The translations under genes were made by a program, and so were the position numbers. Below the pieces are notes generated by a model. It did no database searches. It was not told where the DNA came from and saw only the letters and a list, made by a program, of their open reading frames with translations. 64,000 nt of DNA from Egibacteraceae bacterium (GTDB lineage: Bacteria > Actinomycetota > Nitriliruptoria > Euzebyales > Egibacteraceae), in contig DATLGH010000108.1 in NCBI GenBank assembly GCA_035540635.1, forward strand, positions 1-64,000, read 5' to 3'. Shown here piece by piece: positions 30,409 through 36,490 of the stretch; position 1 is the stretch's first letter, and the number at the start of each line of letters is the position of its first letter.

Positions 30409-31314
30409 TTAGTGTGCGGGGCCAATCAAGAGGATGCCGTAGTCGGCTTCGAGCCAGACGCGCCGGCAGAAGTCGAGCGATGGGTCGTGGGCGGCTTCCA
30501 CGATGAGCCAGTCGTGGTGCAGTTCGTCGCGTGCCTGCTCGGCCAGCGTCTCAGCTTGCGCGGCGGTGAGGCAGGAGTCCAGCGCGGCGGCGGTGAGCCC
30601 GATCTCGACTTCCCGTGCCCGGTTGACGGCCGCAAGCGAGGACAGCGGTCGCAATGTGACCGGCAGCGTCGTGTCCAGGGCCGTGTGGGCGCAGTCGGCC
30701 TGCCAGCCCAGCACTACAGGGAATCCCGGGCGGTCGCCGGTGATAGAGCCGTCGATCACGCGCACTGCAAACTGGGGCTCGTCAAGCAACGCCCGCACCG
30801 AGTTCGAGTCTGCCACGCCCTCGCACAGGGTGTACGTGGCGGCGCCTACCTCCAGACCTCGGACGCCGTCCGAGCCGTCGCGGCAAGCGGCGAGAAGGTC
30901 GTCTTCTGTCATCTCTGCATCCAGGGTGAATTCGTAGGAACGTCCCGAGCCGACCGTGCCGTCCTCAGCCACGCACCAGATCTCCTCGCTGCGGAGTGTG
31001 GGACGCCAGCCTTCGTTCTTGAAGGCGTACCGCCCCGCCTCCTCGGCTTCCGCGAGGATGGTCGTCACATGTTCGGGGTTTGGCTGGAACACACCCGCAG
31101 CCAGGGCGACTGCGCCGCCAAGGAGGAAAAAGGTGGCCGCCACCACCCCCGCTGGCCGCAATGGCGAGTGAGGGCGGGGCCTCACCGGAACACGGCTCAT
31201 GTGCCGTGCACGCTCGCGCAGCCGCGTCGCGGTTGGCGTGTGCGGGCTGCGGTCGATGTCCGCGGCGGGATCGGCGGCCCGGAGTAGCTCGTCGAGACGG
31301 TCGGTGTCGATCAT
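30409..31314 (-). CDS. Single-pass membrane protein paired with an ECF sigma factor
   Basis: Protein of 301 aa with a cytoplasmic N-terminus (about 1-50) that includes DTDRLDELLRAADP, one transmembrane helix (about residues 54-74, VVAATFFLLGGAVALAAGVF) and a large extracytoplasmic part with six or so cysteines. Its start overlaps the sigma factor stop by 4 nt (ATGA). This genetic arrangement is typical of an anti-sigma or sigma-associated protein, but no zinc-binding anti-sigma motif (HxxxCxxC) is seen. I do not recognise a family for the outer domain. It ends with a TAA codon before a 248-nt non-coding gap. Confidence 0.7.
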   Translation of the reverse strand: MIDTDRLDELLRAADPAADIDRSPHTPTATRLRERARHMSRVPVRPRPHSPLRPAGVVAATFFLLGGAVALAAGVFQPNPEHVTTILAEAEEAGRYAFKNEGWRPTLRSEEIWCVAEDGTVGSGRSYEFTLDAEMTEDDLLAACRDGSDGVRGLEVGAATYTLCEGVADSNSVRALLDEPQFAVRVIDGSITGDRPGFPVVLGWQADCAHTALDTTLPVTLRPLSSLAAVNRAREVEIGLTAAALDSCLTAAQAETLAEQARDELHHDWLIVEAAHDPSLDFCRRVWLEADYGILLIGPAH

Positions 31315-31901
31315 CGTTCTGCCCTCCGGATGGGTCGGGTCAAGGCGGGTGTAGGTGTCGCTTCAGGCAACGGGGGTGTCGCTTCAGGACCGTCAGCGGT
31401 GGCATCACTGAGCGCTCCGGCAAGACGATCCCGGGCACGCTGCAGCCGCTTCCACACCGCCACTGGGGAAATCTGCAAGGTGGCGGCGATCTGATCCACG
31501 CCGAGGTGCTCCCACACATGTAGCTGCAGCACCTCTCGATCGAGCGCGCTCAGCCCGCGAAGGGCTGCACCAAGGTGCTCACGTTCGACGACCTGGGTCT
31601 CGAGGCCACGCATGGCCGCCGGGCGCACTGCCCACGTCATACGCTTGAACAGGTTGTGGCGCCGCTGCATGGCGCGCGCCTGGTTGAGGCGCACTCGGTG
31701 GGCGACCCCAAACAGCCACATCCGAGCATGCCCATCCTCTGGGATCTCTCCGATGCGCCGCCACGCCACCGCAAACGTCTCCGCCACTACGTCCTCGGCG
31801 TCCTGCCTGGACGGACACCGCCGCACCGCATAGGCCAGCACATCACCGTAATGCGCGACGAACAGCTCTTCGAAGCGCTCTTCGTCTTCCGCAGTCTTCA
31901 C
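31311..31901 (-). CDS. ECF RNA polymerase sigma factor
   Basis: Sigma factor of 196 aa of the ECF group. Region 2 is FEELFVAHYGDVLAYAVRR with DAEDVVAETFAVAWRR (the -10 recognition helix), and region 4 is LDREVLQLHVWEHLGVDQIA with the helix-turn-helix ISPVAVWKRLQRAR. The C-terminus is a Pro/Thr-rich tail. GTG at 31899-31901. It overlaps the membrane-protein gene. It resembles the sigma factor at 34647 (same DVVAETF-VAWRR core), and the two modules point in opposite directions. Confidence 0.88.
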   Translation of the reverse strand: MKTAEDEERFEELFVAHYGDVLAYAVRRCPSRQDAEDVVAETFAVAWRRIGEIPEDGHARMWLFGVAHRVRLNQARAMQRRHNLFKRMTWAVRPAAMRGLETQVVEREHLGAALRGLSALDREVLQLHVWEHLGVDQIAATLQISPVAVWKRLQRARDRLAGALSDATADGPEATPPLPEATPTPALTRPIRRAER

Positions 31902-32139
31902 GCCCCTGCCTGCCTCATCCCTGTTCCGATCTGGTATGCCGCTGTTCCTTTCCCGAACATGTCCGGCACTGCAGTAATCCTGACCGGCTCGTCACCCCTG
32001 TGGCGGGCGAGTCTCGGTCTGCGCCGGCCCAGATCTACCCCGACCCGCAAGCGCAACGACCATAGCGAGCAGGTGCTGCCCCGACGCCACGACCCGATCA
32101 CACCGCGGGCGACCGCGCGAACGACGGTTTAATGCCCGC

Positions 32140-33267
32140 ATGCGTCTGCCGCCGTTCGCACTTGAGCGTTACTTCGCCCAGCATGAGTTCACCGCGCCCA
32201 TGCTGCTGTGCGCATCCGACGTGGAGCCGATGACGCTGCCCGAGCTTCTCGCACTCGCCGACGACGGTCTGCGCGCCCACTGGGAGAGCCTGAGTTTGGG
32301 CTACACCGAGAGCGGCGGACATCCCCTGCTGCGAGAAGCGATCGCGTCGTCGTCCGACTCTTTGGGTGCTGAGGATGTACTGGTCTTTGCCGGCGCCGAG
32401 GAGGCGATCTTCGCGTTCGCCAACGTCACGGTCGGCCCGGGTGATCACGTGGTGGTCGTGTGGCCCGCCTACCAGTCGCTGCACGAGGTGGCCCGCGCAG
32501 TCGGCGCAGACGTGACCCTTGTCCGCCTGGAGCATGACGCCGGCTGGGCGCTCGACGCCGAAGCTGTACGTCAGGCCATGCGACCGACCACGCGCGCGAT
32601 CATCGTGAACTTTCCGCACAATCCGACCGGCGCGCACATCGACCGGTCGACTTTTGATGCGCTCATCGGCTTGGCCGAGGAGTCCGGCGCCTGGCTGTTC
32701 TCCGACGAGGTGTACCGCTATCTCGAGCTGCCTCGGTCCTCGCGCCTTCCGGGGGCTGCTGAGTTGTCGGAGTCTGCTGTCAGCTTGGGCGTCATGTCGA
32801 AGAGCTTCGCCCTGCCAGGGCTGCGCATCGGCTGGATCGCCGCCCGCGACCGGCGGCTTCTGGACCGGTTGGCCGCGTTCAAGGACTACACCACGATCTG
32901 CAATGCGGCACCCAGCGAGGTGCTGGCCCTCATCGCCCTGCGCAACCTCGAACGTGTGGTTGATCGAAGCCGGCAGATTGTGGACGCGAATCTCTCGCTC
33001 CTAGACGACTTCTTCGAGCGATGCGCTGGGACGTTCGACTGGGTCCGGCCGCGCGGCGCTAGCATCGCCTTCCCCCGCTTGCTGGCGGAGACGCCGATCG
33101 AGCAGTTCGCCGAGCAGCTGATCACTGAGGAAGGTGTCGTGCTGCTCCCCGGCTCGGTCTACGGCCATCCGGGGAATCATTTCCGCCTCGGATTCGGCCG
33201 GCGCAACCTGCCGGAGGCGTTGGAGCGGCTGGAGGTGTTCGCGGACCGCCACCTCGGTGCAAGGTGA
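32140..33267 (+). CDS. PLP-dependent class I/II aminotransferase
   Basis: Fold-type I aminotransferase of 375 aa. The substrate-domain signature NFPHNPTG, the Asp/Tyr pair in LFSDEVYRYLEL and the PLP lysine in MSKSFALPGLRIGW are all present. The start MRLPPFALERYFAQHEF resembles the group that includes capreomycidine synthase (VioD) and related enzymes of small-molecule pathways, but such an assignment is weak. It is divergent from the sigma factor module across a 238-nt gap with less GC-rich sequence. It appears intact, unlike the truncated genes that follow. Confidence 0.8.
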   Translation: MRLPPFALERYFAQHEFTAPMLLCASDVEPMTLPELLALADDGLRAHWESLSLGYTESGGHPLLREAIASSSDSLGAEDVLVFAGAEEAIFAFANVTVGPGDHVVVVWPAYQSLHEVARAVGADVTLVRLEHDAGWALDAEAVRQAMRPTTRAIIVNFPHNPTGAHIDRSTFDALIGLAEESGAWLFSDEVYRYLELPRSSRLPGAAELSESAVSLGVMSKSFALPGLRIGWIAARDRRLLDRLAAFKDYTTICNAAPSEVLALIALRNLERVVDRSRQIVDANLSLLDDFFERCAGTFDWVRPRGASIAFPRLLAETPIEQFAEQLITEEGVVLLPGSVYGHPGNHFRLGFGRRNLPEALERLEVFADRHLGAR

Positions 33268-33280
33268 CGCCTCCGTCATC

Positions 33281-33475
33281 TCACGGCGTTGCGAGACTCC
33301 GCCATCGCAAGCCGGCGTACAGGGCTACGCCCCACGGCGCTCGCAACATGCTCTTGACCCGGCCGCCAGGGGCCGACAGCGTCTGCCATGCCGCTCGCCA
33401 TTCGGCGGCGGTGATCCCCCCCTGCAATGGGGAGCACCCAGAGGTCGGCACAGCCGTCGCCGTCCCTGGTCGGGC
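33281..33475 (-). other. Probable remnant of an unidentified coding region
   Basis: On the minus strand the frame ending at TGA 33281 reads TAAEWRAAWQTLSAPGG, RVKSMLRAPWGVALYAG and LRWRSLATP, which is protein-like. A second frame upstream reads CADLWVLPIAGG, and the two join exactly at a run of seven G. This fits one gene broken by a one-base insertion in that homopolymer. No start codon and no recognised family. Weak evidence; the rest of the 234-nt gap looks non-coding. Confidence 0.25.
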
Positions 33476-33501
33476 ATGGTCACTCTAGCCTCGGCCGACC
33501 C

Positions 33502-33650
33502 TCAGGACCGCTCGGAGTCGACCCGCCGCGGCTCGCGGTCGTCAAGCGCGTGTGCGAGACAAGCGACGATTGCTTGGGCTATCGAGCCGTCGGGGTCGAG
33601 CGTTGGATTGAAGATGGTGACCTCGAGCCCGACTAGTTCGCCGCTCTGGG
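33502..33650 (-). pseudogene. C-terminal fragment of an arginase-family gene
   Basis: The minus-strand frame ends with SGELVGLEVTIFNPTLDP followed by DGSIAQAIVACLAHALDD. In arginase/agmatinase-family proteins this is the last strand and helix after the metal site; the catalytic part (about 230 residues upstream) is missing. The fragment begins at about 33650, exactly where the plus-strand AzlD fragment starts, so both lost their front halves at one junction. Recognition is from motif memory. Confidence 0.5.
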
Positions 33651-33660
33651 CTTGATTCCT

Positions 33661-33882
33661 GCACCAACCGGGCGGCTCGCACATATGATCGAGCGGCTCC
33701 CTGCTCCGCTGTTCGCGGGCCTGGCCGTCCTCACCCTCTTGGGCGGGGAGGTCCATCTGCCCTCAATGCCGATCCTGGTGAGCGCCGGTGTGGCGCTGGC
33801 GCTCACCTGGACCCGTTCGCTGCTGATCATCCTCGCGGGGGGGTTGATCGCGTACTTGGTGGCCGCCAGCCTGGCTGCGTGA
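33661..33882 (+). pseudogene. C-terminal fragment of an AzlD-like transporter gene
   Basis: The frame from ATG 33685 gives 65 residues with two hydrophobic helices, LPAPLFAGLAVLTLLGG and TRSLLIILAGGLIAYLVAA, separated by a short loop. This resembles the last two helices of AzlD, the small subunit of the branched-chain amino acid exporter AzlCD. AzlC and the front of AzlD are absent, and the sequence starts at the same breakpoint as the arginase fragment. It could be a free-standing two-helix protein, but no ribosome site is seen. Confidence 0.45.
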
Positions 33883-34646
33883 ACGGCACGGGGTCAGGGC
33901 GCGGCACCGATGTCGCCGGCGATGGATCGATGGTGCGGGCGTGCCCACCTCGCGGCTGGACTGTCCGGCGCCGACCGGCTCCATGGTCACAAACACGGTC
34001 CGCATGGCGAAGGTGCACAGCAGCAAGCGGCGCAAGGAAAGTCGGGCGCCGCGGTGGTGCGGGGCCAGCGCTCGGGGCCCCGGACTTGGACCAGACGACG
34101 ACGAGCAGCACAGCAGCCTGAACCCAGGCCCGTCAGGATGAGGAGGACGAGGTGGCCGTCGACGGTGGCGTAGGCAGCCATCAGGTCCGGTGAGTGACAG
34201 CAAGGTAGACCGCCAGGAGCGTCCAGATAGTGAGAACCGCTCGGCGGGTCATGCGGAGCCAACGACCTGGACGTCCCACCTGCCGGAGGTGGTCGAGCTG
34301 GTCGAGGCGGTTGACCATGTCAGTCAGGTCCGCGACGTCCCACGTCCCGACCATCCAGGTCGGTACTCGACTGATTGATAGGAGGACCCACCCCTCCCTC
34401 CAGAGTTCGGCAAACAGGTGCGATGGAGTTGATTGATAACCCGCAACGCCAACCCTCATCAGCCAGGCTAACCGCGCGCCGCTGGACAACCCACGAACCG
34501 GCTCCCACGAAGGCACCGCCGCCACAATTGGCGGCGGTGCCTCGTGGTGTCCGGGACGGGCCGACTCTCGTCGCGACTCCAGCCTGGTTGGCGACAACCT
34601 GAAACGGATCGCCTCAGCCGGACACGTGTATGACGAGGAGGCCACT
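33883..34646. other. 764-nt stretch without a secure gene
   Basis: No reading frame here has a known family. The minus strand holds two short frames joined by a TGATG overlap at 34179-34183. The first (34354 to 34181, 57 codons) ends with a basic, helix-like WLRMTRRAVLTIWTLLAVYLA; the second (from 34181 downward) starts MAAYATVDGHLVLLILTG but becomes an implausible Cys/Pro-rich tail, as if frameshifted. A near-duplicate word TTGATTGATA/CTGATTGATA occurs at about 34370 and 34430, and a long hairpin lies at 34506-34547. The region lies upstream of the plus-strand sigma factor and may contain its promoter. Confidence 0.4.
34506..34547. terminator. Long near-perfect hairpin
   Basis: The arms GGCACCGCCGCC and GGCGGCGGTGCC pair perfectly around a six-base loop (ACAATT), and the stem extends outward by CACGA/TCGTG with one bulged A. 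A 17-bp stem is far above background even in GC-rich DNA. No T run follows, so it may be a factor-dependent terminator, an insulator, or the end of a lost element. It lies 100 nt before the sigma factor start. Confidence 0.5.
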
Positions 34647-35243
34647 TTGCTGACACCATCAGATCCGATTGATGGAGATCCACTATGTCTTGTCCCCGGA
34701 CAGACAAAGCGCTCGATACGTGAGGGGCGTACGCGGTTCGAGCGCATCTACGAGGAGAACTCGCACCTGATCCTGGCGTACGCGTTGCGCCGCACGGACA
34801 CAGCTGCTGATGCGAGCGACGTGGTCGCTGAGACCTTCCTGGTCGCGTGGCGAAGGCTCGAGGACGTGCCCGAAGGCGAGCGTGCACGGCTGTGGCTGTA
34901 CGCAACCGCACGGCGCGTGCTCGCCAACCACTACCGCGGCAAGCGTCGAGCACGCGAGCTCAGCGAGCGCGTGCAAGGCGAGGTTCTCCGCACCGCCGCA
35001 CAGCTCGACACGACCATCGACACCGGCCCCGACGGCGACGCGCTCCAAGCCGCGTTCTCCCGTCTCAAGGACGACGATCAGGAGGTCCTGACTCTGGTCG
35101 GTGTCGAGCAGCTCGACCGTGACCAGGTCGCCGAGGTCCTCGGAGGCAGCCGAGCGAACGTCCGTGTGCGGCTGCACCGTGCTCGCCGGCGGTTCGCGAA
35201 GGAGCTGAAGAAGGTTGGTATCGACCCGCAACGCTCGACGTGA
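34647..35243 (+). CDS. ECF RNA polymerase sigma factor
   Basis: ECF sigma factor of 198 aa. Region 2 is FERIYEENSHLILAYALRR with DVVAETFLVAWRRLEDVP, and region 4 ends with SRANVRVRLHRARRRFAKEL, the promoter -35 reading helix. It is closely similar in pattern to the sigma factor at 31311. The TTG at 34647 is preferred because GAGGAG lies 6 nt before it; GTG 34626 in the same frame has no ribosome site. It is followed after 56 nt by a membrane partner gene. Confidence 0.87.
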   Translation: MLTPSDPIDGDPLCLVPGQTKRSIREGRTRFERIYEENSHLILAYALRRTDTAADASDVVAETFLVAWRRLEDVPEGERARLWLYATARRVLANHYRGKRRARELSERVQGEVLRTAAQLDTTIDTGPDGDALQAAFSRLKDDDQEVLTLVGVEQLDRDQVAEVLGGSRANVRVRLHRARRRFAKELKKVGIDPQRST

Positions 35244-35299
35244 GCCGGACACGAAGTAGGTGAACGGGCACCTGTCCGTCCCGACCCGAAGGAAGCACT

Positions 35300-36301
35300 G
35301 TGACCCGCGACAACGAGCACCCCATCGACGACTTCGTCCGTCGGGCCGTTGGCGTGGACGAGATTGAGGTCGCCTCCGTGTGGTCGGCCAGCGTGGCCAA
35401 GCAGGCCCTCCTTCAGGAGATCACCTCGATGTCGCCCACGACGACCCGAGAACCCCAGACCAACACCCGGCCGACGCTCCGCCGCGGCTGGTTGCGTCGC
35501 CTCCCGGCACTCGCCGGCGTCGCCGCCGTGATCGCTGCCGCGCTGCTGGTCGGCCCAGCGCTTCTACTCACCCCCGATGCGCCGAGTCCGGCCGAGTTGA
35601 TGCTCAGCTACGAGTCCACCGACCGCTCGCTGTCCGACGTGCTGCTCCAGGCCGCCGCCGCAGCGGGGAGCGCACCGGCGGAGGATGCACAGGCCACGAC
35701 CTGGCGTGTGGAGACCTGGGCGATGACCGGCGGCAACGCGCCCGCGCAGATGCGGCCCGAGGTGCGCCAGTGGTGGCGGACGCCCGACGGGCTGTACTAC
35801 CGCGCGCAGAGCGGCGACCCACTGGAGGTCGGCGACGAGCTCCGTGACCTGCCCGACGACGTTGACGGCGAGCTGGTCAGTGCTGCAGACCCGTACGGTG
35901 AACTGGCGGCACGGCTTCCCAGCGACCCGCAGGAGGCTGCAGATTTCCTGGCGGCACGAGCGACCAACCCTGACATCCCCGACGACGTCGAGGTGTTCGA
36001 GTCGGTCCGTGGCCTGCTGGACTCCCACGCCCTGAGCGGTGAGCAGCGGGCCGCCCTCTACGAGGTCCTCGCCCGGCTGGAATCGACCGAGCTCGTCGGC
36101 GAGACCGTCGACCGTGCCGGACGCACCGGCACGGCGATCGGCGTGGTCAGCGACCACAGCGGCGCGACCATCCGCTACGAGCTGATCATCGACCCGGCCT
36201 GGGGCAAGGTGCTCGCTTTCCAGGAGATCCTGCTGGAGCCGATGGTCGCCTACCCGAACATGCAAACGCCTGCCGTGGTCGAGTACATGACCTACTTCTG
36301 A
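35300..36301 (+). CDS. CU044_5270-family-like membrane protein
   Basis: Protein of 333 aa in the position where actinobacteria often place a CU044_5270-family protein after an ECF sigma factor. A cytoplasmic segment (about 1-65) precedes one transmembrane helix (LAGVAAVIAAALLVGPALLL). The outer part has the family-like pattern: QATTWRVETWAMT, QWWRTPDGLYYRA, ARLPSDPQEAADFL, ALSGEQRAALYEVLARL and IIDPAWGKVLAFQEIL. Probably a sensor or anti-sigma partner of the preceding factor; the mechanism is unknown. GAAGGAAG lies before GTG 35300. It is the last gene of the lower-GC region. Confidence 0.75.
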   Translation: MTRDNEHPIDDFVRRAVGVDEIEVASVWSASVAKQALLQEITSMSPTTTREPQTNTRPTLRRGWLRRLPALAGVAAVIAAALLVGPALLLTPDAPSPAELMLSYESTDRSLSDVLLQAAAAAGSAPAEDAQATTWRVETWAMTGGNAPAQMRPEVRQWWRTPDGLYYRAQSGDPLEVGDELRDLPDDVDGELVSAADPYGELAARLPSDPQEAADFLAARATNPDIPDDVEVFESVRGLLDSHALSGEQRAALYEVLARLESTELVGETVDRAGRTGTAIGVVSDHSGATIRYELIIDPAWGKVLAFQEILLEPMVAYPNMQTPAVVEYMTYF

Positions 36302-36490
36302 AGACGGTGGCGGCAGCGAACCCACTACGCCTGCGGGCTCAGGGCGTCAGCGCAACAGCCTCGGCGTACTTCTCTGATGGTGTCATGAATGCGACCGGCG
36401 CGTGAGGCTGCGCCCAGGACGCCGGGCGGCCTGGCGCTGGCGTACGCTGCACCGCCGTGCGCTGCCAAGGGCGCCGAGGGGGTGGAGGGC

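Noticed and set aside
32000-32140. tRNA or riboswitch candidates in the gap before the aminotransferase
   Set aside because: No cloverleaf, T-loop pattern or known riboswitch core is visible here or in any other gap of the window.
34370-34440. Repeated word TTGATTGATA/CTGATTGATA as a possible attachment or CRISPR-like repeat
   Set aside because: Only two short copies 60 nt apart, without further repeats, spacers or an integrase nearby.
36339-36383. Tiny minus-strand frame MTPSEKYAEAVALTP
   Set aside because: Only 15 codons and no ribosome site; could be debris at the right edge of the lower-GC region but unsupported.
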